From the NCBI RefSeq assembly GCF_000956405.1, contig NZ_JYIV01000030.1, forward strand, positions 1 to 64,000: 64,000 nt of DNA, written 5' to 3'. Below the pieces are notes generated by a model. It did no database searches. It had not been told where the DNA came from and was given only the letters and a program-made list of their open reading frames with translations. Of this stretch, positions 26,892 to 35,649 are shown piece by piece. The stretch comes from Microbacterium oxydans (GTDB lineage: Bacteria > Actinomycetota > Actinomycetes > Actinomycetales > Microbacteriaceae). Position 1 is the first letter of the stretch; the number at the start of each line of letters is the position of its first letter. The translations under genes were made by a program, and so were the position numbers.

Positions 26892-28412
26892 CTACTTCTC
26901 AGCGGAGACGGTGACGCCCGTGAGGTTGATGCGGGAGTTGATCGAGTCTTCGGGGAAGCCGGACACGATGGGGCTCACCGCGGTGATGGTCTCTCCGTTG
27001 TAGAGCCAGTCGGCGGCGTGGTCCTCCGAGACGATGCGCGCGGCCTGTGCGAGCAGATCGGCGGATTTGTCGGGGTCGACCTCGGCCAGAGCCTTCGTGT
27101 ACAGATCCTGCACCTCGGCGTTGTCGTAGCCGAAGTAGTAGTCGGGGTTGGCGAAGTTGCCGAAGTCGCGCGGCTCGACGTGCAGCACGAAGCTGAGGTC
27201 GTAGTCGTGGTTCGTGTACACGTCTTCCAGCCACGTCGGGAACTCGACCGAGTTCACCTCGAGCGTCACGCCGACCTTCTTGAAGTCCGAGATCAGCACC
27301 TTGGGCACGGTCGTGCCGTAGAAGGAGGGGATCGTGAGAGTCAGCTCGAGGTCCTCCTGGCCCGCCTCCGCGAGGAGCTTCTTCGCCTTCTCCGGGTCGT
27401 AGGAGATGACGTCCGACAGGTCCTCGTAGCCCGGGTCGAGCTCGGGGATGGGCCCGTACAGCGCCGTCCCGGCACCGACCGCGTCGATGAGTGCGTCATG
27501 GTCGATGGCGAGGCGAAGGGCCTCACGCACGCGCACGTCGTCGAGCGGGGCCTTCTTGTTGTTGAAGGCGAGTGTGGCCTTGTCGGTCGTGCGCCCCGCG
27601 GTGAGAGTGAAGTCCCCGGAGTCCTCGAGCTGAGGCGCGAGGTTCGGGTCGACGGCTGTCAGCACGTCGACGTCGCCCGCGAGTGCCGCGTTGACGCCGG
27701 CCGTGAAGTCGGGGATGTACTGGAACTCGACCTGGGCCACCCCGGCAGCGTCGCCCCAGTAGGCGTCGTTGCGGGCGAAGGTGATCGTGCTTCCCTTGTT
27801 CCAGCGCGTCAGCGTGAACGGGCCGGTGCCGTTCTCGGCGGTCTTCAGGTCGGTGGTGTCGCCGGTCTTGAAGACGAGACCGGCCGGGCCGGTGAGCGCG
27901 AAGAGGAAGTTCTGGTTCGGAGCCGACAGGGTGATCTCGACCGTGGTCGGATCCGGTGCCGTGATGGCCGTGACGGAGGCGAAGTCCGCGTTGCCCTGGA
28001 CGGTGGCGTCGGTGCGCACGGTCTCGTACGACGAGACGACGTCCGCCGACGTCAGGGGCGTGCCGTCGTGGAAGACCACGCCGTCGTTGAGGGTGAACGT
28101 GTAGGTGAGACCGTCGGAGGATACCTTGTAGTCGGAGGCGAGACGGCCCTCGATCTCGTTGTCCTGCGTGCGCGTGACGAGTCCCTCGTAGATGTTGTCG
28201 ATCAGGATCTGCTCGAGTGCCGCCCCGCTGGTGTGGCGGATGTCGAGGTTGGTGGGCTCGAGGACGAGGCCGACGTGGAGAGTGGCGCTCGGGTCGGGGG
28301 CGCCGGGCGCGCTGCTGGTCTCCGGCTCGGTGGTGCCGGAGCAGGCGCTGAGGATGACGGCGGTGGCCGCGAGGGCGGATATCAGCGCGAGACGTCGGGT
28401 GCGTCGGAACAT
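26892..28412 (-). CDS. ABC transporter substrate-binding lipoprotein (family 5)
   Basis: A 506-residue secreted lipoprotein. The signal peptide ends in the lipobox LSAC with lipidated Cys24, followed by a Ser/Thr/Pro linker. The body is the SBP_bac_5 fold of peptide/nickel-type importers, with YTFTLNDGVVFHDGTPLTSA and VREALRLAIDHDAL. It heads a complete five-gene import operon (binding protein, two permeases, two ATPases). A GAGAGGAAA site precedes the ATG at 28412. Cargo could be peptides, but this family also carries other solutes. Confidence 0.93.
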   Translation of the reverse strand: MFRRTRRLALISALAATAVILSACSGTTEPETSSAPGAPDPSATLHVGLVLEPTNLDIRHTSGAALEQILIDNIYEGLVTRTQDNEIEGRLASDYKVSSDGLTYTFTLNDGVVFHDGTPLTSADVVSSYETVRTDATVQGNADFASVTAITAPDPTTVEITLSAPNQNFLFALTGPAGLVFKTGDTTDLKTAENGTGPFTLTRWNKGSTITFARNDAYWGDAAGVAQVEFQYIPDFTAGVNAALAGDVDVLTAVDPNLAPQLEDSGDFTLTAGRTTDKATLAFNNKKAPLDDVRVREALRLAIDHDALIDAVGAGTALYGPIPELDPGYEDLSDVISYDPEKAKKLLAEAGQEDLELTLTIPSFYGTTVPKVLISDFKKVGVTLEVNSVEFPTWLEDVYTNHDYDLSFVLHVEPRDFGNFANPDYYFGYDNAEVQDLYTKALAEVDPDKSADLLAQAARIVSEDHAADWLYNGETITAVSPIVSGFPEDSINSRINLTGVTVSAEK

Positions 28413-28504
28413 GAGTGTTTCCTCTCGGTGCGGCAACTGCTGTGTGCCGTGGAATCGAGCCTAGGGATGTGCGGCGGTGTCGGGGTCGAGTGTGGAACGG
28501 AACG

Positions 28505-29425
28505 TCATATTCCGTGGGAGGGTACGGCGGCGTCGATCAGCGCGGCGAGGGCGACGGGAGCCGTCTCCTGCACGTTGTGAGTGGCGTCGAGGACGACCAC
28601 CTCAGCCGCAGGGACGCGCCGTTGGAGCTCGACGGCGTCGGCTTCGCTCACGAAGCCTCGTGCGGCGCGGACCAGGGTGAGCGGTACGGTGACCGCGGCC
28701 AGGTCATCCCAACCCGTCTCGTGCAGCACGGACGGTGCGGTCGGGGAGTCGGGGTCGTGGGCGGCAAGGGCCTGGGCGGCGAGGTGAGCGAAGTGATGCT
28801 TCCACTCCACCCGCCCGTCCGCGCGCACCCGCGTGTTCAGGAAGACACCGCGTTCGGTCTCGGGCCGCGACCCGCCGAACCCGAGTGAGATCGCCTTGTC
28901 GACGAGCTCGTCGCGTGACGCGAAGTCGGTCGGGCCGGCGTAGAACTCGCGCAGTGCCGCAGGGCCTGCGGTCACGTCGATGCCCGGTGTGATGTCGACG
29001 ACGATGAGCTCGGACACCAGATCCGGTCGCGCTGCCGCCAGAGCGGCTCCCGTGAGCCCGCCGAGCGACTGCCCGACGACGATCTGCGGTTCTGCGGCCC
29101 ACGCGTCGAGCGCAGCGGCCACATCGCGAGCGAGGGTGCGCGGCGTGTAGTCGACGTCGTCTCGCCACGACGAGTCGCCGTGTCCGGCGAGATCGATCGC
29201 GAGCAGGGGCTGCTGCAGTGCGAGCGAGGTCGTGTCCCAGGTGTGGGCGTTCAAGCCGGCACCGTGGAGCAATGTCACGCGCGGTGCCTCGCTGCCGAAA
29301 CGCAGGGCGCTCAGGGTGCGTCCATCGGAGAGGGGGAGGGAGAGGCGCGTGACCGGAGGAACCGGGACACCGAGCGCTTCGGCCTGTGCGGGAAGATAGC
29401 TGAACTCGCTGTTGTCGATCGCCAC
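28505..29425 (-). CDS. Alpha/beta hydrolase
   Basis: About 306 residues, alpha/beta hydrolase fold. LLHGAGLNAHTWD is the oxyanion-hole region, VVGQSLGGLTGAAL the nucleophile elbow, and DATHNVQETAPV near the C-terminus carries the catalytic His. Substrate unknown; the group includes esterases and haloalkane-type enzymes. I chose the GTG at 29425 because CAGAAT lies exactly six bases upstream, and because the extra residues from in-frame starts at 29494 or 29515 look unlike the family. Those longer forms remain possible. It is divergent from the AhpD-like gene and lies 92 bases before the ABC operon. Confidence 0.85.
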   Translation of the reverse strand: MAIDNSEFSYLPAQAEALGVPVPPVTRLSLPLSDGRTLSALRFGSEAPRVTLLHGAGLNAHTWDTTSLALQQPLLAIDLAGHGDSSWRDDVDYTPRTLARDVAAALDAWAAEPQIVVGQSLGGLTGAALAAARPDLVSELIVVDITPGIDVTAGPAALREFYAGPTDFASRDELVDKAISLGFGGSRPETERGVFLNTRVRADGRVEWKHHFAHLAAQALAAHDPDSPTAPSVLHETGWDDLAAVTVPLTLVRAARGFVSEADAVELQRRVPAAEVVVLDATHNVQETAPVALAALIDAAVPSHGI

Positions 29426-29591
29426 CTCCACATTCTGCGCCCTCGGGGAGAGTCGCAGGAAATGCGGGAGCAGTGTGACAATTAGATATGACATTCGATA
29501 GCGCAATGTGTCCAAGAGTTACGCTTCCTGGTGTGCAGTATGGTCCCGGGTCGGGTTCGCCGGCATGAGAGCTTCCGCGTCGTCCGCCGAA

Positions 29592-29597
29592 TATCAT
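29592..29597 (+). promoter_or_regulatory. -10 box TATCAT, leaderless AhpD-like gene
   Basis: TATCAT, six bases, then ATG at 29604. Confidence 0.6.
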
Positions 29598-29603
29598 GGA
29601 GTC

Positions 29604-30080
29604 ATGAGCGAGACGCGTGTGCACCTGTCCAAGACCGAGCCGGCCGCGTACCAGGCGCTTGATGCGTTCTCGAAGACCGTGGGCCAGATCTGCGCGGACA
29701 ACGGCATCGACGAACGTCTCAAAGAGCTCGTCATGATCCACTGCTCGCAGCTCAACGGCTGTGCCTTTTGTGCGCGGATCCACGTCGACAGGGCGGTGGC
29801 GGCGGGTGTCGACGCCGACACCCTGACGCAGATCCCCACCTGGCGCGAGAGCGGCGTGTTCAGTGAGCGGGAGCGCGCCGCCCTCGAACTCGCCGAAGCC
29901 TTCACGTTCATCTCGGAGGACGGGATCTCCGACGAGGTGTACGACCAGGTCGGAAGCGTCTTCACCGAGAAGGAGTACGCGGCGCTCAGCTGGGCCTGCG
30001 TCTCGATCAACGCCTTCAACAGGATCGTGATCGCGGGCCGCTACCCGGTGCCTCCGCGAACACAGCAGGCGGCGGGATGA
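29604..30080 (+). CDS. Carboxymuconolactone decarboxylase family protein (AhpD-like)
   Basis: A 158-residue AhpD-fold protein. QLNGCAFCARIHVD holds the CxxC-x3-H redox site used by AhpD alkylhydroperoxidases, and ALELAEAFTFISEDG is the helix that follows. Likely a thiol-dependent peroxidase or reductase in oxidative-stress defence. The ATG at 29604 is chosen on leaderless spacing; an in-frame start 96 bases upstream would add residues foreign to the family. It overlaps the following phosphatase by 4 bases. Confidence 0.9.
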   Translation: MSETRVHLSKTEPAAYQALDAFSKTVGQICADNGIDERLKELVMIHCSQLNGCAFCARIHVDRAVAAGVDADTLTQIPTWRESGVFSERERAALELAEAFTFISEDGISDEVYDQVGSVFTEKEYAALSWACVSINAFNRIVIAGRYPVPPRTQQAAG

Positions 30081-30793
30081 CGATCCTCGACGTCGAAGGC
30101 GTCTCCAACGTCCGCGATGTGGGGGGAATGCCGGCAGAGGGAGGTCGGATCCGCTCCGGTGTGCTCCTGCGCTCCGGCCAGCTCTCCGGGGCGACCACGG
30201 CGGGTGCTGCCGCGCTTCGTGCGCGTGTCGCGCACATCGTCGACCTGCGAGACGGCGAGGAGGTCGCCGCCGAGCCGTCGGAGATCGTCGGGCCGGACAC
30301 CACGCACCTTCCGTTGTTCCTCGGATCGGTTCGATCCTTCTTCGAGGCCGACACCAGTCTCGACGACCTCTATCTCCACCTCCTCGAAGAGAGCGGGGAA
30401 CGGCTCGTCGCAGCCATCCGCATCATCGCCGTGAGCGAGCGCACGCTCGTGCACTGCACCGTCGGCAAGGACCGGACGGGCGTGACCGTCGCCCTCGCGC
30501 TCTCCGCCGTGGGCGCCGACAGGGAGGCGGTCATCGCCGACTACGCGCTCACCGAGTCCCAGCTGCCGGCTCAGCGCACCCGCTGGATGGCCGAGTATCT
30601 GCGCACGCAGCACCCCGACGCCGTGCACGCGCTGGCCCTGGCCACGCAGTCACCCGCGCCCGTGATGCGCCGTCTGCTCGCCCGGGTCGATGAACGGTGG
30701 GGCTCAGCTGCCGGGTATCTGCGCGCGCAGGGGATGACCGATGCCGAGCTGGCGGCGCTGGCCGTCGCCCTCGTCGAGCCCCATCACGCCTGA
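30077..30793 (+). CDS. Tyrosine-protein phosphatase (Y_phosphatase3, PtpB-like)
   Basis: A 238-residue phosphatase. HCTVGKDRTGVTVAL is the P-loop (HCxxGKDRTG) with catalytic Cys127, typical of the actinobacterial PtpB/Y_phosphatase3 family, which can act on phosphotyrosine or phosphoinositides. The N-terminal SNVRDVGGMPAEGG is also characteristic. Start ATG 30077 overlaps the AhpD-like stop (ATGA). The shared transcript may link redox stress and protein dephosphorylation, but this is inference. Confidence 0.92.
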   Translation: MTILDVEGVSNVRDVGGMPAEGGRIRSGVLLRSGQLSGATTAGAAALRARVAHIVDLRDGEEVAAEPSEIVGPDTTHLPLFLGSVRSFFEADTSLDDLYLHLLEESGERLVAAIRIIAVSERTLVHCTVGKDRTGVTVALALSAVGADREAVIADYALTESQLPAQRTRWMAEYLRTQHPDAVHALALATQSPAPVMRRLLARVDERWGSAAGYLRAQGMTDAELAALAVALVEPHHA

Positions 30794-30812
30794 TCGCCGC
30801 CCAGCTCATGCA

Positions 30813-30834
30813 AGGTTAGGCAAGCCTTCACTTG
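30813..30834 (+). promoter_or_regulatory. DtxR/IdeR-like iron box
   Basis: AGGTTAGGCAAGCCT (30813-30827) matches 12 of 15 bases of the DtxR core AGGTTAGCCTAACCT, and the 19-base frame TTAGGCAAGCCTTCACTTG matches 12 of 19 of the IdeR consensus. It covers the -35 position of the SIP-domain gene, with TACGAT at 30838-30843 as -10. An iron-bound repressor here would shut the gene when iron is plentiful. Confidence 0.6.
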
Positions 30835-30852
30835 GTGTACGATGAAGACACG

Positions 30853-31323
30853 ATGAACACCTCGATCGAGACCCGCGGCACGCGCGCTGAACGGCGCGCC
30901 GCACGTCAGCGCTCCCATCACCTGGTGACGGCCGACGAGAACTCGCTCACAGAACTCGAAGTGTTCCTGGCGACGCTGCCGTTGTGCTCATCCGGGCGCA
31001 TCTTCATCGAGGTGCCGGCGGTCGCCGACATCGGCGTCATCGAGGCTCCGGGTCGCATGACGGTCACCTGGCTCGCTCGTGAGCAGCGCTCCGGCGCTCC
31101 CGGAAGCAGCCGCGCCTGCGCGCCGGGTCAGGCGCTGGCCCGCGCGACCTGCGCCTGGGCGGACGAGATGATGTGCGACGACGAGATCGAGACGCACGTC
31201 ACTCTGCTCGGTGGCTTCCTCGGCACGGCCGACATCGTGGAGCATCTGACCGGTTCGCTGGAGATCTCGCCGGCGCTGATCCGCACGCCCGAGCGCTTCG
31301 GTCTGCTGCCCGCCGACCGCTGA
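30853..31323 (+). CDS. Stand-alone SIP-domain protein (siderophore-interacting)
   Basis: A 156-residue protein that resembles only the C-terminal, NAD(P)H-binding SIP half of siderophore-interacting ferric reductases: HLVTADENSLTELEVFLATL, RIFIEVPAVADI, and RMTVTWLAREQR. The FAD-binding first half found in the full enzymes is absent. A poly-basic stretch (TRAERRAARQR) precedes the domain. The upstream DtxR-like box supports a role in iron acquisition. The ATG at 30853 has no Shine-Dalgarno and lies nine bases after a TACGAT -10, so the leader is only two or three bases. Activity could need a partner flavoprotein; none is adjacent. Confidence 0.75.
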   Translation: MNTSIETRGTRAERRAARQRSHHLVTADENSLTELEVFLATLPLCSSGRIFIEVPAVADIGVIEAPGRMTVTWLAREQRSGAPGSSRACAPGQALARATCAWADEMMCDDEIETHVTLLGGFLGTADIVEHLTGSLEISPALIRTPERFGLLPADR

Positions 31324-31381
31324 CCCGAGTTCCCGTTGCGGACAGCCCTGATCCGACCTGTGCCCAGAGGACGTCGTGTGG

Positions 31382-31825
31382 TCAGCGTGTCCGGCGAACG
31401 TAGTTGCCGTCTTCGAGCCCTGCCTCGATCTCGAAGCGGTTGCGCAGGGGGTCACGCCCCGCGAGGAAGTACAGGATCGGCATCAGGAACCCGTACCGGA
31501 GCCACTGCTGCTTGTGCACGGCCTCGTGACGGAGCACGGCATCGCTCGGTCGCACGTCTCCGGTCAGGAAGCAGCCGCCGACGCACACCCCGCCGCGATT
31601 GAACGTCCACCCCGGCATTCCGCGGAAGATCCACAGCCCCGCCCGCCGTTCGACGGGTCCCGTGCTCCACAGCGATCCCCACAGCCAGCCGACGGACGTG
31701 CCCCACAGGTAGCCCAGGTAGCTGATCGGGGAGCGCAGCAGGAAGGAAGGGATGCGGCGGTCGAAGCGTCGCCCCCGGGCGAGCGCCGCCTCTGCCGCCG
31801 ATCTCCAGTCCGGCGCGGTCGTCAT
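31382..31825 (-). CDS. Hypothetical protein with HExxH motif
   Basis: A 147-residue protein I do not recognise as a named family; relatives in actinobacteria are sometimes labelled Fe-S oxidoreductase without visible cause. It has Trp/Gly-rich hydrophobic segments (about 35-60 and near 120) and RHEAVHKQQWLRYGF, a HExxH zinc-site pattern as in metallopeptidases. The start ATG 31825 overlaps the arginase-family stop by 4 bases (ATGA), so the two are [12 protein letters not shown]. A possible peptidase or metal-binding function is inference from one motif. Confidence 0.7.
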   Translation of the reverse strand: MTTAPDWRSAAEAALARGRRFDRRIPSFLLRSPISYLGYLWGTSVGWLWGSLWSTGPVERRAGLWIFRGMPGWTFNRGGVCVGGCFLTGDVRPSDAVLRHEAVHKQQWLRYGFLMPILYFLAGRDPLRNRFEIEAGLEDGNYVRRTR

Positions 31826-32625
31826 GCCACTGCTCCCACCAGCCGCAGCAGCGCCCCGAGGTCGTCGACGGCATCGGCCGGTGACCTCGGCGCGAAACCT
31901 GCGATGGTCGCGCCCGCGAGCGGCACCTCGGTGCGCAGTGCGCGGATGGCGGCGCTCAGCGCGGCGGGGGACAGGCCGAACGGCACCGACGACGATACGC
32001 CGGCGAACTCGGACGGATCGAGCACGTCGACGTCGATGTGCACCCAGACCCGTGACGCCCCGGTCGCGCGCACCGCGTCGAGCAGTGCGTCGGGGCGTGC
32101 GAGGTCGTCGACCGAGAGGTTCGTCAGTGGAGCGATCTGGTCGACCTCCGCCTCGTCGAGGTTGCGGATGCCGACGGTGACGACCCGGTCGGCGGGAATC
32201 GAGGGCGAGAGAACGAGCTGCTCCTCGCCTTCGCCGAGCACCGCCCGCAGCGCCATGCCCGAGAACGCGCCGGAGGGGGAGGTGTCTGGCGTGTGCATGT
32301 CGGCATGCGCGTCGCACCACACCACGGCAAGATCGTCGGTTCCGCCCGGCAGTGCATCGAGAGCCGCGACGGTGACGCTGCAGTCGCCTCCGATCACCAC
32401 GGTGTCGGAGTCGATGTGCCCGTGCACGAGCTCGCGAGTGCGCAGCAGAGCGCTCAGACGGCGAACACCCGTTCCCAGGGACTCGCCGGCCTCTACGGGC
32501 ACGTCGAGGACGGTCGTCGCAGCCCGGGGGAGATCACCGGCGATCGCCGCAGCGCCGTCCGTGAGGAGCATCGCGCGTGCTGCGGGAGAGCCCTGCCACT
32601 GCGGGATGACCAGGAATCGCACCAT
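31822..32625 (-). CDS. Arginase/agmatinase family protein
   Basis: A 267-residue ureohydrolase-fold protein. Metal-ligand motifs are GGDCS, WCDAHADMHTP and HIDVDVLDP. In most arginases the first motif is GGDHS; here the metal-binding His is replaced by Cys, which could change metal preference or activity. Likely reactions in the family include arginine, agmatine, guanidino acid or formiminoglutamate hydrolysis, and none can be chosen here. A GGAGG site lies 5-9 bases before the ATG at 32625. Overlaps the HExxH gene downstream. Confidence 0.85.
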   Translation of the reverse strand: MVRFLVIPQWQGSPAARAMLLTDGAAAIAGDLPRAATTVLDVPVEAGESLGTGVRRLSALLRTRELVHGHIDSDTVVIGGDCSVTVAALDALPGGTDDLAVVWCDAHADMHTPDTSPSGAFSGMALRAVLGEGEEQLVLSPSIPADRVVTVGIRNLDEAEVDQIAPLTNLSVDDLARPDALLDAVRATGASRVWVHIDVDVLDPSEFAGVSSSVPFGLSPAALSAAIRALRTEVPLAGATIAGFAPRSPADAVDDLGALLRLVGAVA

Positions 32626-32646
32626 GCGTGCCTCCGAAGAAGAGAG

Positions 32647-32681
32647 GGCGGATGCCCCGGTACGAGACCGGGGCATCCGCC
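32647..32681 (-). terminator. Terminator hairpin after pspA
   Basis: Arms GGCGGATGCCCCGGT and ACCGGGGCATCCGCC (15 bp perfect) around ACGAG, just past the pspA stop and before the arginase-family start. Confidence 0.75.
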
Positions 32682-32688
32682 GGGTGGT

Positions 32689-33432
32689 TCAGTTGCCTTC
32701 GATGGCCTGGCGGGGAGCGCTGCCACCGGCCTTGAGCTCGGCCAGACGCGCTTCGACCTCGGTCAGCTCGCCGAGATCTTCCAGGCTCTCGAACTGCGCA
32801 TCGAGGCTCGACGCCGCGAGCTCGATCTTGCCCTGAGCGATGGCCTCCTGGCGGCGGACCTTGTCCTCGAACCGGCCCAGCTCGCTGGTGGGGTCGAGCA
32901 CGTTGATCGAGCCCACCGCGTCCTGAACCCGGGTCTGCGCCTCGGCGACCTTCGCGCGGGCGAGGAGTTCGCTGCGCTTGTTCTTGAGCTCGACCAGCTT
33001 GTCCTTCATGCCGTTCAAGCCGCTCTTGAGCTTGTCGACGATCTCGGTCTGCGCGGCGATCTGCGGCTCTGCACCGGTGGCCTCGCGCTCGGCGCTGATC
33101 TGACGCTGCAGAGCGATCTTGGCGAGGTTGTCGAACTTGTCCGCGTCGGCCGTGTTGCCGCTCGCGCGCATCTCGTCGGCCTTGCGGCTCGCGGCGAGTG
33201 CCTTGTTGCCCCACTCGGTCGAGGCCTGGACGTCTTCCTCGTGATCGCGCTCGAGCAGGCGCAGGTTGCCGATGGTCTCCGCGATCGCGGACTCGGCGTC
33301 GGCGATGCTGTTCGTGTAGTCGCGGACGAGCTGGTCGATCATCTTCTGCGGGTCTTCCGCAGAGTCCAGGAGGGAGTTGATGTTCGCGCGGACGAGGGTC
33401 GAGATACGTCCGAAGATGGACTGCTTGGTCAT
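32689..33432 (-). CDS. pspA: PspA/IM30 family membrane-stress protein
   Basis: A 247-residue, almost wholly coiled-coil protein of the phage-shock/IM30 (ESCRT-III-like) family. IFGRISTLVRANINSLLDSA is the N-terminal amphipathic helix; KMIDQLVRDYTNSIADAES is typical of the first hairpin. PspA binds and stabilises damaged membrane. It lies 58 bases downstream of the TPM-domain gene on the same strand. An AAAGGA site precedes the ATG. No PspC or ClgR homologue is nearby. Confidence 0.93.
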   Translation of the reverse strand: MTKQSIFGRISTLVRANINSLLDSAEDPQKMIDQLVRDYTNSIADAESAIAETIGNLRLLERDHEEDVQASTEWGNKALAASRKADEMRASGNTADADKFDNLAKIALQRQISAEREATGAEPQIAAQTEIVDKLKSGLNGMKDKLVELKNKRSELLARAKVAEAQTRVQDAVGSINVLDPTSELGRFEDKVRRQEAIAQGKIELAASSLDAQFESLEDLGELTEVEARLAELKAGGSAPRQAIEGN

Positions 33433-33490
33433 GCGTGATTCCTTTCAGAGGGCGTCTTCGAGAGCTTGTCGTACATGTCTGTGTGGGGGA

Positions 33491-35527
33491 TCAGAAGCGT
33501 CTACCTCCCGATCGACCGCTGCGGCCGCTGCTGCGCGAGCCGCCTCCGAACCCGGAGCTGCGGAAGCCTCCACCGGAGGAGCGCCATCCGCTGCTGCCGC
33601 CTCGCCGGGAGGAACCGCCGCCTCCACCCGCGAGCAGTCCTCCGATGATGCCTCCGAGGATGTCGCCGCCGAGTCCTGACCCGCCCGACGAGGATCCGGA
33701 TCCGCCGAACGGGCCGCCGAAGCCGCCCTGGTCGTAGCCGGAAGGGTTGTACGCCTGCACATCCGACTGCGCGGCCGATGTGGCCTGCCCTGCCAGAGCG
33801 AGCGCACGATTCGCCTCCGCCAGCGCGGCGTCGGGGTCGGTGGCCCGCAGGTTCAGCGCCTGCGAGAGACTCGCCTCCGCGTTCGCGAGGCGTGTGCGCG
33901 CGGTGGAGCCCACCGTTCCCCGACGGGTCTCGATGAAGTCCCGAGCCGCGCGGATCTCGGAGCTCGCCTGTGTGAGGGTCTGCTCCAGCAGCTGTTGCAC
34001 TCTGCGGGCACGTTCGATGCCTTCCCTGCCCTGGGCGATCGCGGCATCGATCTGCGTGTTCGCGGCGGTGAGAGCCTCGAGCACGCGCTGCGGATCGCGG
34101 GCGGTGCCGCTCAGGTCTGCCTGTGCCGCCCCGAGCTGCTGGGCGGTGGCGGAGGCAGCCGCGGCGATCGTGCCGGCGGGGTCCGGCAGCTGCTGCGCGG
34201 CCGCCAGGTCGCCCTGCAGCTCGGCGATGAGAGCTCGAGACCGGGCCTCGATCGTCGACAGCTCCGCTCCCAGCGTGGTCACCGCCTGCGCGAGCTGCGC
34301 GGCCTGCGCGACGGACTGCTCTGCCGTGCGGATCGCGAACGCCGCCTCACCCGAACGCCCGGCCGCGATGGCCCGCGCCGCTGCGTCGATGGACCGATCC
34401 GCGAGGTCGGCCCGTTCGCGTGCCTGCACGGGGTTGTCGGCGACGGTGGCGAGGGCCGCGGGGGCGTACGTGGAGGAGAGTGCGTCGAGGGCCGGCGCCG
34501 CAGAGGCGAGGGCAGCATCGAGCGCGGCACGCTCGCCGCGGACGCGTTCGAGCTCCTGCGGAGCGTTCTGCTCGAGCTTTCGGAGCTCGTCGAACGCGGC
34601 AGTGTTGTCGTCGAGGATGTCGTCGATCTCGTCCGCGATCCGGATGATGCGTATGTGCCACGCACGGCGGTCGTGGATCGAATCCTCGATCTCGTCGTCG
34701 AGCTTCTGCCTCAGGTCGAAGGCCTCGGTGATCTTCGCCTTCGCCGCGTCGACGACGCGCGTGAACTCCTCGGTGGCCGCATCGCCGAACTGTGCGACCG
34801 CGAAGCCGAGCTCCTCCCGGCTCGACGTGATGGCGTCGTCCGCCTGCACGAGAGCGAGTCCTGCCTGCGTCTCGACCTGCTGATCGGTGAGGGTGGAGAA
34901 CGGGTCGGCGGGATCAGGCGTCTCCGGCATGGCACCGCGTTCGCGGATCTCGGCCTTGCGGCGGGCTCGGCGCACCAGCGCGACGACGAGCCATACGAGC
35001 ATCGCGATCACGATGATGGCGACGACGACCAGCCCGATGCGGAGCGCACCCGCACCCCCGTCGCCCTGGATCTCGTCGGCGGCGAGGGTGATGGCCCCGA
35101 CCCAGTCGCCGTCCGCGGCGAAGGGGACCATCTTGTCCTCGATGCTGTCGAGCTGGCCGAAGCTCACCGGACCGTCGGGGGCAGCCGAGATGTAGTAGCT
35201 GCGCCCGTCGACCGCGATCGCGAGGAGGTACTGCTCGGTACCGAGGTTGTTGTTCTGCGCGACGGTGTCGGCCCACTGCACATTGTCGGAGGGGTTGGTG
35301 AAATCGTCGACGAGGACCACGAACAGGTCGGCGCTCGAGTTGTCGGTCAGCTCTTGGAGCCGGGCTTCGACGGTGGCTTCCTCGTCGGCGCTCAGCACGC
35401 CTGCCTGGTCGGTGACGTAGCCGGCATCGAGCGTGAGCGGATCGGTGGCAGATGCCGCAGACGTGCTGAGAGCACCGGTGATCACGGCGAGGGTGAGTGC
35501 GGCCATCGTCAGCCACCGTTTCGTCAT
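33491..35527 (-). CDS. TPM-domain membrane protein with coiled coil and Gly/Ser-rich tail
   Basis: A 678-residue protein. Residues 1-27 are a signal peptide (ends STSAASA), about 35-150 a TPM domain (VTDQAGVLSADEEATVEARL) facing the outside, about 170-195 one membrane helix, then about 400 residues of Ala/Arg/Glu-rich helical coiled coil, and a Gly/Ser/Arg tail from about 610 that is low complexity. TPM domains occur in proteins tied to photosystem repair and envelope maintenance. The pairing with pspA suggests a membrane-integrity role. GGAGGG lies before the ATG at 35527. The repetitive tail is rich in GGSG-type units. Confidence 0.88.
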   Translation of the reverse strand: MTKRWLTMAALTLAVITGALSTSAASATDPLTLDAGYVTDQAGVLSADEEATVEARLQELTDNSSADLFVVLVDDFTNPSDNVQWADTVAQNNNLGTEQYLLAIAVDGRSYYISAAPDGPVSFGQLDSIEDKMVPFAADGDWVGAITLAADEIQGDGGAGALRIGLVVVAIIVIAMLVWLVVALVRRARRKAEIRERGAMPETPDPADPFSTLTDQQVETQAGLALVQADDAITSSREELGFAVAQFGDAATEEFTRVVDAAKAKITEAFDLRQKLDDEIEDSIHDRRAWHIRIIRIADEIDDILDDNTAAFDELRKLEQNAPQELERVRGERAALDAALASAAPALDALSSTYAPAALATVADNPVQARERADLADRSIDAAARAIAAGRSGEAAFAIRTAEQSVAQAAQLAQAVTTLGAELSTIEARSRALIAELQGDLAAAQQLPDPAGTIAAAASATAQQLGAAQADLSGTARDPQRVLEALTAANTQIDAAIAQGREGIERARRVQQLLEQTLTQASSEIRAARDFIETRRGTVGSTARTRLANAEASLSQALNLRATDPDAALAEANRALALAGQATSAAQSDVQAYNPSGYDQGGFGGPFGGSGSSSGGSGLGGDILGGIIGGLLAGGGGGSSRRGGSSGWRSSGGGFRSSGFGGGSRSSGRSGRSGGRRF

Positions 35528-35636
35528 CGTGTTCCCTCCGACCGGCAGCCGAGCCCCATGCCACGAGTCTATGCACTGGGTCCGACACGCGACAGCACTC
35601 GGCACCGGTTCGCCGTTCGCCCTCAGCGGAGGCACA

Positions 35637-35642
35637 TACGCT
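35637..35642 (+). promoter_or_regulatory. -10 box TACGCT, leaderless DUF3097 gene
   Basis: TACGCT, seven bases, then ATG at 35650. Confidence 0.55.
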
Positions 35643-35649
35643 GGAAGGC

